Assembly (NCBI GenBank): GCA_963841965.1
Contig: CAWJES010000010.1
Location: 572,700-636,699 of the forward strand
Origin: Palsa-459 sp963841965
Lineage (GTDB): Bacteria > Actinomycetota > Acidimicrobiia > Acidimicrobiales > RAAP-2
Length of the DNA stretch: 64,000 bases
Reading direction: 5' to 3'
Part shown: positions 8,642 through 17,727 of the stretch, piece after piece
Layout: every line of letters starts with the position of its first letter
Position numbering within the stretch: the first letter of the stretch is position 1
Made by a program: the position numbers and the translations under genes
The notes under the pieces: generated by a model
Told to the model about the DNA's origin: nothing
Database searches by the model: none
The model's input: the letters and a program-made list of their open reading frames with translations, nothing else

Positions 8642-9808
8642 GTGACGACCTTCGACGCCATCGTCATCGGCCTCGGGGCGATGGGCAGCGCGGCCACCTA
8701 CCAGCTGGCTGCCGCGGGGGCGACGGTCCTCGGCCTCGACCAGCACGCGATCGGCCACGACCTGGGCTCCTCGCACGGGGAGACCAGGGTCACGAGGCGC
8801 GCGGTCGGCGAGGGCCCCGCGTATGCGCCGCTGGTCGCGCGCTCGCACGTGCTCTGGCGCGAGATCGAGGAGGAGGCGCAACGCACGCTGCTCGTCGAGT
8901 GCGGCGGTCTCATCATGGGGGTGCCCGGCGCCACCGGCCAGCACGGGGCGGCGGACTTCGTCGAGGCCACCCGCGCCGTCGCGGTCGCCCAGGGGATCCC
9001 GCACGAGGTGCTCGGTGCGGCGGAGATCCGCGACCGCTTCGGGGTGTTCGAGGTGGCCGACGAGACGGCCGTCTACGAGCCAGGCGCCGGCTACCTGCGT
9101 GCCGAGGCGTGCCTCCGGGCCCAGCTGGCCCTGGCGGTGCGCCATGGCGCGACGGTGCGGACGGGCGAGCGCGTGCTCACGTGGCGCTCGGACGGCTCCT
9201 CCGTGCAGGTCGTGACGCCGGAGGCCACCCACACGGCAGGGGCGCTCGTGATCGCGGCGGGGCCGTGGATCGGACAGCTGGTTCCTGAGCTCGCGCGCGT
9301 CGTCAGCGTCCAGCGCGAGGTCCTCTACTGGTTCGGCATCGAGCGCGACTTCGAGCGATGCAGCGACCTGCCCGTCTTCATCTGGATGCACGGGACGGTC
9401 CCCGGTGAGTTCGCCTACGGCTTCCCCGCGATCGACGGTCCGTCGGGCGGCCTCAAGCTCTCGACGGAGGTGTTCGGGGATGCCACCACCCCCGAGACGG
9501 TGGACCGGACCGTGTCGGCCTCCGAGATCGCCCGCATGCATGAGCGCCACGTGCGCGGGCGGCTCCCGGGCCTCGCGAGCACCTGCGTGCGCACGGAGGT
9601 CTGCCTCTACACGGTGACGGCCGACTTCGGCTTCGTCATCGACCGGCACCCCGCGTACGCCAACGTGATCGTGGCCTCGCCATGCTCGGGGCACGGCTTC
9701 AAGCACTCCGCCGCCATCGGCGAGGCGGTCGCGCAGCTGGCGACCGGCGCGGAGTCGTCCGTCGACCTCTCCACGTTCCGGCTCGATCGGGTCGCGCTGG
9801 CCGGCTGA
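8642..9808 (+). CDS. Sarcosine oxidase / N-methyltryptophan oxidase-like flavoprotein
   Basis: A 388-residue FAD-dependent amine oxidase of the monomeric sarcosine oxidase family. The N-terminal Rossmann motif is GLGAMGSAATYQL. The cysteine in TEVCLYTVTAD aligns with the residue that binds FAD covalently in this family, and the C-terminal PCSGHGFKHS motif is intact. It oxidises secondary amines such as N-methyl amino acids, giving an aldehyde and hydrogen peroxide. The GTG start lies 7 nt after the stop of the acetyltransferase gene, so both may share a transcript. The exact substrate is unknown. Confidence 0.88.
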   Translation: MTTFDAIVIGLGAMGSAATYQLAAAGATVLGLDQHAIGHDLGSSHGETRVTRRAVGEGPAYAPLVARSHVLWREIEEEAQRTLLVECGGLIMGVPGATGQHGAADFVEATRAVAVAQGIPHEVLGAAEIRDRFGVFEVADETAVYEPGAGYLRAEACLRAQLALAVRHGATVRTGERVLTWRSDGSSVQVVTPEATHTAGALVIAAGPWIGQLVPELARVVSVQREVLYWFGIERDFERCSDLPVFIWMHGTVPGEFAYGFPAIDGPSGGLKLSTEVFGDATTPETVDRTVSASEIARMHERHVRGRLPGLASTCVRTEVCLYTVTADFGFVIDRHPAYANVIVASPCSGHGFKHSAAIGEAVAQLATGAESSVDLSTFRLDRVALAG

Positions 9809-9819
9809 GCGGTCAGCCG
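9802..9819. terminator. Hairpin spanning both stop codons of convergent genes
   Basis: A perfect 7-bp stem, CGGCTGA / TCAGCCG, with a GCGG loop. The left arm contains the TGA stop of the flavoprotein gene and the right arm contains the stop of the convergent TMEM175-like gene. There is no U-tract, but the position and symmetry suit a bidirectional terminator. Confidence 0.5.
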
Positions 9820-10520
9820 CCAGCAGGCGGCCGGCGCCCGAGGTCGCCGGCGACGCCCGCCCGGTCGGATCCGAGGGGCATCAGCGCGGAGATCCGCTCG
9901 AGGATCACGAGCGTGAGGGCGACCCACGGTGCCCATCGGGCGACGACCACGGCGACGAGCACGACCGCGATGAAGAAGACCCAGATCCGCAGCGCGGTGC
10001 GCCGGCCCGCCGGCGCCGACTCCGCGATCATGAGGTCGTGGTCGTGCGAGTACCACGAGGACAGCGCACTCAGCACGTTGCCGACCAGCAGGACGAGGCT
10101 CACGGCGAGGACCCCGACCCAGAAGTCCGCGTGGCCGTAGCCCTCGGCGAGGAGCAGCGTCGCGAAGGGGATCAGGGTGATGTCGAGGGCGGCGGCGATC
10201 ACGAGCAGCGTCATGTAGTGGTCGACGCCGCGCAGCTGGCGCAGCGTCCGGTGCGAGAGCAGCCACTGGCCGGTGATCCAGACGAAGCCGAGCAGCACGC
10301 TCGCGAGCTGGTAGCGCTGCATGTTGATCTGGTGCACGAGGCCGTTGGAGCTCGTGTCGACGCGCACGGTGAGGTCGAGGACGAGGACGGTGGCCGCGAT
10401 CGCGAGGATCGCGTCGGTGAAGCTTGCGAGGCGGTGCGTGCCGTGCACCGCCTGGTCCTTCGCCCGGAACGTGTAGATCCGCTCGAGGAAGTGGCCCTCC
10501 GTGTGCCCGCCCTCGGTCAT
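9813..10520 (-). CDS. TMEM175-family (DUF1211) potassium-channel-like protein
   Basis: A 235-residue membrane protein. The hallmark of the family, RxxxF(S/T)D followed by AI and a leucine-rich helix, is present as RLASFTDAILAIAATVLVLDL split over residues about 30-50, with Thr replacing the usual Ser. About six hydrophobic segments follow. Bacterial TMEM175 proteins form tetrameric K+ channels lacking the canonical selectivity filter. The start ATG at 10520 lacks a clear Shine-Dalgarno sequence. The C-terminal 30 residues are basic and non-hydrophobic. It is convergent with the flavoprotein gene. Confidence 0.82.
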   Translation of the reverse strand: MTEGGHTEGHFLERIYTFRAKDQAVHGTHRLASFTDAILAIAATVLVLDLTVRVDTSSNGLVHQINMQRYQLASVLLGFVWITGQWLLSHRTLRQLRGVDHYMTLLVIAAALDITLIPFATLLLAEGYGHADFWVGVLAVSLVLLVGNVLSALSSWYSHDHDLMIAESAPAGRRTALRIWVFFIAVVLVAVVVARWAPWVALTLVILERISALMPLGSDRAGVAGDLGRRPPAGG

Positions 10521-10617
10521 CGCCCCCCGATCCGTGCGCCCCCGGCGTGTGCACGGTTGCGCGGTGACCGAACGATATCGGGAGGTCGGCGCGGCCCTCG
10601 GTGATCCACGAGCGCGA

Positions 10618-11376
10618 TCAGGCGCCCTCGGCCACCGACCAGTCGATCGCTGCGGCCCAGTCGTTCGCCCGGTCGAGCAGGTCGAGGATGTACTCGTTCT
10701 TGGCGTAGGTGTAGCCGAGCCGGTCGTCCCCCCACTTCGCGGCCGCCTCGCGCTTCATCGCCGCGTACCCGTCACGCTCGTCCGCGTGCGCGAGGAGGAA
10801 GTCGCGGAAGAGGAGGTGGTCGCGCTCGAACGCCCCGCCCGAGGCGCAGACGTGGAGGTGCGCGGTGCGCGCCATCGGCGGCGCGATGTCGAAGAACCGG
10901 TGCGCGTCGTCGCGCGTGTACAGCTCGAAGCCCGCCTCGGCGCACCCCGGGACGTAGGCGTCCTCGTCAGCGAGGTCCGCCACGCTCACCTGGAGGTCGA
11001 TGATGGGTTTGGCGGCCAGGCCCGGCACCGCGGTGGAGCCGATGTGGTCGATCCGCAGCGCCACGGGCCCGAGTGCCCCGGCGAGCCGGTCGCGCAGGTC
11101 GACGAAGGCCTGCACCCATTCGGGCCGGTATGCGGAGATCCTGATCGGCTCGGTCTGCCGGATCGGGGCCACCTGCTCGAAGCCCGGCCAGATCACGAGG
11201 AGCGCACGCCGTGCCAGGGCCTGGCGCTCATGGATGGGGAGGTCGTCCGGCGCGACGTCGCGGGCATCGGCGACCAGGGCGTACAGGTCGTGGAGGTCGA
11301 CGCGCGCGCCCTCGCGCTCCCTGCGGTCGCGCCACTCGTCGAAGAGCGCATCGACCACCCGGTCAGATTCCCTCAC
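10618..11376 (-). CDS. GrpB-like nucleotidyltransferase-fold protein with N-terminal extension
   Basis: The GrpB/UPF0157 domain covers residues about 85-250, with the conserved IDHIGSTAVPGLAAKPIIDLQV block that places it in the nucleotidyltransferase-like fold, and KWGDD...Y..AK near the C-terminus. The first 80 residues are a charged helical extension without recognised homology. In many actinobacteria this domain is fused behind dephospho-CoA kinase; here it is not. The function of the family is unsettled. I picked the GTG at 11376 because it directly precedes the first protein-like stretch; the frame is open further upstream and the start is uncertain. Confidence 0.72.
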   Translation of the reverse strand: MRESDRVVDALFDEWRDRREREGARVDLHDLYALVADARDVAPDDLPIHERQALARRALLVIWPGFEQVAPIRQTEPIRISAYRPEWVQAFVDLRDRLAGALGPVALRIDHIGSTAVPGLAAKPIIDLQVSVADLADEDAYVPGCAEAGFELYTRDDAHRFFDIAPPMARTAHLHVCASGGAFERDHLLFRDFLLAHADERDGYAAMKREAAAKWGDDRLGYTYAKNEYILDLLDRANDWAAAIDWSVAEGA

Positions 11377-11495
11377 AGGTGCATGCTTGCAGAGGGAGCC
11401 GGGACCTTCTGGTCGGCGACCCGCCCCGCGCACGATGCACGCACGATGCACGCGACTGCCGCGCGCCGTAGCCTTCCGGTCGGAAAGGGGGCTCG

Positions 11496-14400
11496 ATGCG
11501 CTGTCCAGCATGCGAGGGGGAGACACCGGACGGCAAGCGGTTCTGCGCGAACTGCGGTGCCGTCCTCGTCCAGGCGTGCGCGGGCTGCGGCGCAGAGCTC
11601 ACCGAGGGGCAGCGGTTCTGCGCCGACTGCGGGACGCCGGTCACCGGTACGGTGCCCCAGGGACGGCCCATCGTGTCCGGGCAGGCGAACCGCGGGAGTG
11701 CGGCAGTCGACGACGCGGCGGTCGCCGAGCGACGCCTGTGCTCCGTCCTCTTCGTCGACCTGGTCGGGTTCACCCCGCTCGCCGAGAAGCGGGACCCCGA
11801 GGAGATCCGCGAGCTGCTGACGCGGTACTTCGATCGGGCGCAGAACGTCATCACGAACTACGGCGGCACCATCGAGAAGTTCATCGGGGACGCCGTCATG
11901 GCGGTGTGGGGCGCCCCGGTCGCGAACGAGGACGACGCCGAGCGGGCCGTGCGCGCCGCCCTCGAGGTCGTCTCGTCTGTCGCGGACCTTGGCCGGGAGG
12001 CTGGCATTGAAGGCCTGGCGGCCCGCGCGGGGATCGTGACCGGCGAGGTGGCGATCACGATCGGCAAGGTGTCCGAGGGCATGGTGCTGGGCGACACGGT
12101 GAACTCCGCCTCGCGGGTGCAGGGCGCGGCCGAGCCCGGGACGGTCCTCGTCGACGAGGCGACCTGGCGCGCGTCCTCTGAGGCCATCGCGTTCGAGGAG
12201 TTCGGCGAGCTCACCCTCAAGGGCAAGGAGGACGTCGTCACGGCGTGGCGGGCGATTCGCGTCGTCGGGCAGCGCAAGGGCCTCGGCCGATCCGAGCGGC
12301 TCGAGCCCCCGTTCGTCGGTCGCGACGACGAGCTGCGCCTCATCAAGGACCTCCTCCACGCGACGGCGCGCGAGCAGCGCGCCCGTCTCGTGTCGGTGAC
12401 CGGCGTGCCCGGCATCGGCAAGAGCCGGCTCGCCTGGGAGTTCCTCAAGTACGTCGACGGGCTCGCTGAGACCGTCTACTGGCACCAGGGACGCTCCGCC
12501 TCCTACGGCGAGGGCGTGACCTTCGGTGCGCTGGGCGAGATGGTGCGGATGCGCGCGGGCATCAACGAGGCCGAGGATGCCGAGTCCTCCCGCCAGAAGC
12601 TCGCCGCATGCGTCGCCGAGTACCTCCCCGAGGAGGACGAGCGGCGGTGGATCGAGCCGAGGCTGGCGCACCTGCTCGGGCTCGCCGACGCCACGACGGG
12701 CGGCCGCGAGGAGCTGTTCAGCGCGTGGCGGACGTTCTTCGAGCGCATCAGCTCGTTCGGCCTCACCGTCATGGTCTTCGAGGACCTGCAGTGGGCGGAC
12801 CCGGGCCTGATCGACTTCGTGGAGTCGATCCTCGAGTGGTCGCGGAACTACCCGATCATGGTGGTGACCCTCTCGCGGCCGGAGCTGCGGGACCTGCGGC
12901 CCGACTGGGGCGCGGGCCAGCGGAGCTTCACGTCGCTGCACCTCGACCCGCTCGTCGACGACGCGATGCGCGCGCTGCTCGACGGCTTCGTCCACGGCCT
13001 GCCCGATGCGGTGACGGCCAACGTGCTCGCGCGCGCCGAGGGCGTGCCCCTCTACGCCGTCGAGACCGTCCGGATGCTCGTGGATCGCGGCGTGCTGGTG
13101 GAGGACGACGGCATCTACCGGGTCGAGGGGGAGCTGTCCTCGCTCGAGATCCCCGAGACGCTCCACGCGCTCGTCGCATCGCGACTCGATGCGCTGCCTG
13201 TCGAGCAGCGCGCACTGCTCCAGGATGCGGCCGTGCTGGGCACGACGTTCCTGCCCGAGACGCTGGCGGTCATCCACGGCTCGGATCGTTCCTCGCTCGA
13301 CATCCAGCTCCGCGACCTCGTGCGCAAGGAGTTCCTCCGGTTCGACACGGACCCGAGGTCGCCGGAGCGGGGCCAGTACGGGTTCGTCCAGGGGGTGATC
13401 GGCGAGGTCGCCGTCTCGATGCTCTCGCGCAGGGACCGCAGCACCAAGCACCTCGACGCAGCGCGCTACTACGAGTCCCTCGAGGACGAGGAGCTCACTG
13501 CGGTCGTCGCGGCGCACTACGCGTCCGCGCACCGGGCGGCGCCGGAGGGTTCCGAGACCGACGCCATCGCGGCGAGCGCGAGCGAATGGCTCGAGCGTGC
13601 TGGGGAGCGGGCCTTGTCGCTTGGCTCCCCCGAGCAGGCGCGCGAATTGTTCGAGCAGGCATCCGAGGTGACCGGACCCGGGCCGCGCCACAGCGCCCTC
13701 CTCGAGCAGGCGGCGGAGGCAGCCATGCGCAGCGGGAACGCTGACCGGTGCGTCGCGATGCTGGAGGCCGCGATCGCGGAGTACCAGGAGGCCGGCGACA
13801 GCCGGGCCATCGGCCTCGTGACGGCGAAGATCGCCCACTCGCTGGGAGCCCTGGACAGGTACCTGGAGGGTGCGGCCCTCGCCGAGCGCGCCTATGAGGA
13901 GGCGCGCGAGGGCGGCGACCCTCTCGTGCTCGGCCAGCTCGCCCTCGCGATCTCGGACAGCCTGAACCACGGGGGGACCGACGTCGCCCGCTCGCTTGAG
14001 TGGGCGGAGCTGGCGCTCGCCTACGCCGAGCGACTCGACGACACGCTGCTGTTCGCCCGCGGACTGGGATCGAGGTCACTCGCGCTGTACAACCTCGGTC
14101 GTCACCGCGAGGCCGTGATGCTGGCCCGCGGGATGGTCACGCTCGCGATCGAGGCGGGCGAACTGCGCGAGCAGGCGGTGGCCACGCTCGGCCTCAGCCT
14201 GTACGCGCTTCCGGACGACCCGAGCGAGTCGTTCCGCGTCGCGCTCGAGTCGGCCGAGATCTCCAAGCGCGCGGGCCTTCGAAACATGGAGAAGACGAAC
14301 CGGCTCAACGCGGCCGAGACGGCGATCTCGCTCGGCCTGTGGGAGGAGTCACGCAGGATGCTCGCCGAGGTCGCAGCGATCGAGAGCGACCGCGAGAACC

Positions 14401-15012
14401 TCGGGAGCTGGATCGCGTGCCTGAACGCCATGCTCGCGGCGCTCATGGGCGACGTCGAGACCGCCAAGCAGGTCGTCGCCGAGGAGCAGGCGAACCTCGG
14501 GGCCGCGCAGCACACGGCATCCATCACGACGTTCCTGCACGCCAGCGCCACGGTGCACTACGCGTCCGGGGAGTTCGAAGAGGCGCAGCGCCTTGCGGCT
14601 GAGTCCGTGGCACTCGATCCCATGGGCATCAACAGCTCGGTCGCCCTCGCGCTCCACGGCCGGGCGCTCGCTCTGGGTCCGCGACACGGAGTCCGTCCGC
14701 GAGATCCTGGAGGCAGCGCGCGGGTTCCGGGGACGGTGGATGGCGGCGGTCCGCCTCGAGCTGGAGGCCGGCTTGGCCGCGCTCGAGGGTCGCATCGACG
14801 ATGCAGACACCATGTACGTCCGGTCCATCGACGCATGGCGGGCCCTCGACTGCCTGCTCGATGTCGCGCTCACCGAGATGGAGCTGGTCCACCTCCTGGG
14901 CGCCGACCACCCGGCGGCCGTGGTGGGCAAGGAAGCCGAGGACATCCTGGCCAGGCTCGAGGCAGGGCCGTTCCTCGCACGCCTCGATGCTGCTCGGTCC
15001 GGCGCGAGCTGA
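11496..15012 (+). CDS. Zinc-ribbon adenylate cyclase / AAA ATPase / TPR protein, frameshifted near its 3' end
   Basis: A large signalling protein. Residues 1-50 form two zinc ribbons (CPAC...CANC and CAGC...CADC). A class III nucleotidyl cyclase domain spans about 78-245, with both metal aspartates (FVDLVGFT and GDAVMAVWG), the transition-state Asn/Arg in NSASRVQ, and Lys/Asp specificity residues that suggest ATP. From about 270 there is an AAA-type ATPase with Walker A GVPGIGKS, then a long helical TPR-like region. The frame changes by one base near 14660-14680: downstream, the protein-like sequence (VRDTESVREILEAARGF onwards) continues in the next frame and stops at 15012. One extra base explains it. 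The start has a purine-rich GGAAAGGGGG ribosome site. Confidence 0.82.
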
Positions 15013-15773
15013 TGGCCGTGGATGCCGCGGAGGTCGCGCTGCGACGAAGCCAGATGGGCAGGAGCGTCCGGTCCTTCTTCGTGGCCGGACCCCGACCGAG
15101 CAACGACCAGGGGGACGGGTACTGGATCTTCCTCTCGGGAGCCTCGAGTCCCGACGCCAACATGGCCCTCGTCGACTCCGCGGACGCGGCGGTGCTCGCG
15201 TCGGCGCTGGACTACGTCGAGGCGGCCTCGGTCCCTGCGATCTTCATGCTCGCGGGCGATGCCCGGTCCGAGGTCCTGAGGGAAGGCTGGCAGCACGTCG
15301 GGTCGATGCCATTCATGGAGCTGGCGCTCGAGGGCGCGCAGCTCGGCCGCGACGCCCGGGTCCGCCAGGCGGGGGCGAGCGACTTCGATGCCGTCAGCGG
15401 CCTGCTCGCCGACGCCTACGGCATGGACCGCGAGATCGCGGCCGTCATCGCCGTCCTGGTCCGCGTCGATCTCGACGACGCCTGGATCTGGGTCCTGGAG
15501 GACGCCGGCGAGACGGTCTCGACGGTGCTGACGTCGCGGATCGATGACTCGGTGTGCGTGTGGTGCATGGCGACGCCCGAGCGCTTCGGGCGCCGGGGCT
15601 TCGGTCGCGCGCTCCTCGGAGACGTGCTCGCCCGCGCGCGCGACGACGGTGCCACCATCGGGCTGCTCGGCGCCACGCCCGCTGGCAAGCCGCTCTACGA
15701 GGCGACGGGGTGGCGGACGATCGAGGAGTGGGAGCTCTTCCTCAACGCCGACTCGGTCCAGTTCGAGCACTGA
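15012..15773 (+). CDS. GNAT-family N-acetyltransferase
   Basis: A 253-residue protein. The C-terminal half (about 120-240) is a GNAT domain, with a RFGRRGFGRALL acetyl-CoA pyrophosphate-binding motif and a closing LYEATGWRTIEEWEL strand. The N-terminal half resembles the accessory domain seen in tandem-GNAT proteins. The start codon overlaps the stop of the preceding cyclase gene as TGATG (15010-15014), so translation is probably coupled. The pairing suggests a modification step in the same signalling route, but that is inference; the substrate is unknown. Confidence 0.82.
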   Translation: MAVDAAEVALRRSQMGRSVRSFFVAGPRPSNDQGDGYWIFLSGASSPDANMALVDSADAAVLASALDYVEAASVPAIFMLAGDARSEVLREGWQHVGSMPFMELALEGAQLGRDARVRQAGASDFDAVSGLLADAYGMDREIAAVIAVLVRVDLDDAWIWVLEDAGETVSTVLTSRIDDSVCVWCMATPERFGRRGFGRALLGDVLARARDDGATIGLLGATPAGKPLYEATGWRTIEEWELFLNADSVQFEH

Positions 15774-15778
15774 CGGGC

Positions 15779-15808
15779 TCCGCGTCGCTCCCGGAGCCGA
15801 GACGCGGA
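15779..15808. terminator. Terminator hairpin between convergent genes
   Basis: An 8-bp perfect outer stem (TCCGCGTC at 15779-15786 with GACGCGGA at 15801-15808) encloses a second small stem (GCTC/GAGC). It lies 6 bp after the GNAT stop and 10 bp from the end of the convergent TetR gene. No U-tract is present. Confidence 0.55.
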
Positions 15809-15818
15809 CATGCCCGCG

Positions 15819-16496
15819 TCACTGCGACGTCCTGTGCCGGTCGAGGCCCTCGAGGATGAGGTCGAGCCCGAACTCGAACTCGCCGAGCTCGGGTTCCTCG
15901 GACATCGCGCGATGCACCGCCGCGTGCTCCAGCAGGTAGGGGAAGGCGGAGAAGTCGGTCTCGCGCATGACCCGCTCGAGGAAGTCCGGCGGGGCGTCGT
16001 CCGGCAGCCGGTGGCCCAGCTCCCAGAGGGTGAATCCGAGGACATGGCTGTCGATGGCGTGATAGCCGCGAGACGCAGCTGCCGGTGAGAACCCCGCCGC
16101 ACGGAACCGCGCCAGGATCGACTCGATCCAGCGCATCCGCGCGGGCAGGATGCGCGGCGGCCGAGGCGCGAGGATGAGCTCGCAGGACCACGGGTGTCGC
16201 AGGAGGGCCTCGTGCGCCGAGATGGCACTCTCCCGGGTTGCTGTCCTCCAGTCCCGGGCGGGTGGACGGATCTCGAACTCGCTGAGCACGAGATCGGCGA
16301 TGCCAGCCAGGATCTCCCCCTTGTCCCGAACGTGGTTGTAGAGGGACATCGCCTCCACGCCGAGCTCATGGCCGATGGACCGCATCGTCAGGGAGTCGAG
16401 ACCACCGGTGTCGGCCATCGCGACGGCCGTGGCCAGGATCCGGTCTCGGGACAGCGGTGTGCGCACCGACCCATCGGCTGTCTGCCCGGTTCCCAC
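15819..16496 (-). CDS. TetR-family transcriptional regulator
   Basis: A 225-residue repressor. The N-terminal helix-turn-helix is at residues about 17-62 (RILATAVAMADTGGLDSLTM...SLYNHVRDK), and the C-terminal ligand-binding part resembles the tetracycline-repressor C-terminal domain class. It is divergent from the zinc-type alcohol/quinone dehydrogenase gene at 16576, with an operator-like inverted repeat between them. It probably represses that gene and itself, released by a small hydrophobic ligand. Confidence 0.88.
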   Translation of the reverse strand: MGTGQTADGSVRTPLSRDRILATAVAMADTGGLDSLTMRSIGHELGVEAMSLYNHVRDKGEILAGIADLVLSEFEIRPPARDWRTATRESAISAHEALLRHPWSCELILAPRPPRILPARMRWIESILARFRAAGFSPAAASRGYHAIDSHVLGFTLWELGHRLPDDAPPDFLERVMRETDFSAFPYLLEHAAVHRAMSEEPELGEFEFGLDLILEGLDRHRTSQ

Positions 16497-16504
16497 GGTT
16501 GACA

Positions 16505-16539
16505 GTCTTACAACGTACGTCTAGACTTACAAGATAAGT
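16505..16539. promoter_or_regulatory. Operator-like repeats in TetR/MDR divergent promoter
   Basis: The region contains the inverted repeat ACTTA-N5-TAAGT (16525-16539) and two direct copies of CTTACAA (16507-16513 and 16526-16532) 19 bp apart, about two helical turns. This is the most AT-rich spot between the two divergent genes and a natural TetR binding site. Confidence 0.5.
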
Positions 16540-16575
16540 TTGCAGTGAGGGTTGGCGTGAGCAGGGGGGATGCGC

Positions 16576-17541
16576 ATGAAGGCAGTCGTGAGGCACCACT
16601 ACGGCGCGCCGGAGATCCTCGAGCTGACTGACGTCGACACGCCCGTCCCCGGCGACGGGGAGGTCCTCGTCCAGGTTCGCGCCGCGTCCCTCAACCCGTA
16701 TGACTGGCACATGGTCCGGGGGGAGCCGTACGTGATCCGACTCATGGCGGGCCTTCGGGCTCCCAAGGACCACGGCGTCGGCATCGACGTGGCGGGCATC
16801 GTGCACGCGGTCGGATCCGGGGTGACGGACCTCGCGGTCGGGGACGAGGTCTTCGGCCTGGGCGATGCGACGCTGGCCGAGTTCGCGGTGTCGAAGGCGA
16901 TCCGCCTCGCGCGAAAGCCGGAGCGTGTCTCGTTCGAGTCGGCGGCCGCGGTGCCCTGCGCGGGCGTGACCGCGCTCCAGGCGCTCGGCGACAAGGGCTC
17001 GCTGGTCGCTGGTCAGCGGGTGCTGATCAACGGTGCCGCCGGCGGGGTGGGGACGTTCGCGGTGCAGATCGCCAGATCGATGGACGCGTCGGTCACCGGC
17101 GTCTGCAGCACCCGAAACATGGGATTCGTCCGGGACCTCGGAGCCGACGATGTCATCGACTACACGGCCGACGACTTCTCGAGGGGTGCCCACCGCTACG
17201 ACCTGATCCTCGACGCCGTCGGGAACCGCAGCCTCGCCGAGCTGCGCCGAGCGCTCGCGCCCCAGGGCACCCTCGTGCTCTGCGGTGCCCCGAAGGGAAG
17301 GTGGGTGCGCCCCTTCTCCCTGCTGGCAGGGGCCGCTGTGCGGTCGAGGTTCGCACGTCAGCGGTTGGTCAGCTTCATGGCGAGCGTGACGACGAGTGAG
17401 CTCGACGCGCTCGCTGCATCGATGCAGGGCGGTGCCCTGGTACCCGTGATCGAGCGCACCTGCGAGCTGGCGGACAGTGGCGAGGCCCTCGCGCGCGTGG
17501 AGGAGGGCCACGTGCGCGGCAAGGTCGTCATTCGGGTCTGA
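16576..17541 (+). CDS. NAD(P)-dependent MDR oxidoreductase (quinone oxidoreductase-like)
   Basis: A 321-residue medium-chain dehydrogenase/reductase. The GroES-like N-terminal domain begins MKAVVRHHYG; the Rossmann domain carries INGAAGGVGTFAVQIA. There are no structural-zinc cysteines, which fits the quinone oxidoreductase/enoyl-reductase branch. It reduces a quinone or alpha,beta-unsaturated carbonyl with NAD(P)H. I chose ATG 16576 over ATG 16570 because the GGGGG ribosome site directly abuts 16570 but is well spaced from 16576. It is probably controlled by the divergent TetR gene. Confidence 0.87.
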   Translation: MKAVVRHHYGAPEILELTDVDTPVPGDGEVLVQVRAASLNPYDWHMVRGEPYVIRLMAGLRAPKDHGVGIDVAGIVHAVGSGVTDLAVGDEVFGLGDATLAEFAVSKAIRLARKPERVSFESAAAVPCAGVTALQALGDKGSLVAGQRVLINGAAGGVGTFAVQIARSMDASVTGVCSTRNMGFVRDLGADDVIDYTADDFSRGAHRYDLILDAVGNRSLAELRRALAPQGTLVLCGAPKGRWVRPFSLLAGAAVRSRFARQRLVSFMASVTTSELDALAASMQGGALVPVIERTCELADSGEALARVEEGHVRGKVVIRV

Positions 17542-17569
17542 GCGTCGACCCGCTCGAACTCGGTTGCAT

Positions 17570-17605
17570 GCGCCCTGCGCGCCCTGCGCGCCCTGCGCGC
17601 CGTGC
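17570..17605 (+). repeat. Four tandem 9-bp repeats
   Basis: GCGCCCTGC occurs three times in tandem followed by the variant GCGCCGTGC, in the non-coding stretch before the helicase promoter. No function is evident; polymerase slippage is the simple explanation. Confidence 0.6.
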
Positions 17606-17681
17606 AGCCGTCAGACCGGGTAGGATGATGGCTTCAACGCGTCTGGGCATCCCGTCCGCGCGAGCTGCTGGTGGCCGGACA

Positions 17682-17719
17682 CTTCGTTTCTGGGTTGCGA
17701 GTTGCTACCCGAAGAAACG
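17682..17719 (+). promoter_or_regulatory. Structured 5' leader of the DEAD-box helicase gene
   Basis: A probable -10 box TAGGAT (17621-17626) would give a leader of about 95 nt. Just before the ribosome site it folds: CGTTTC (17685-17690) pairs with GAAACG (17714-17719) and GGGT (17692-17695) with ACCC (17707-17710); an alternative CTTCG/CGAAG pairing competes. The arm touches the GGAG Shine-Dalgarno sequence (17719-17722). Temperature- or helicase-dependent control, as known for cold-induced helicase mRNAs, is an inference. Confidence 0.45.
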
Positions 17720-17727
17720 GAGTTCAC

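Noticed and set aside
10618..11376. A dephospho-CoA kinase-GrpB fusion.
   Set aside because: The N-terminal extension has no P-loop; only the GrpB domain is present.
17570..17605. Four 9-bp tandem repeats as a regulatory array.
   Set aside because: Small, GC-rich and not positioned relative to the promoter in a meaningful way; slippage explains it.
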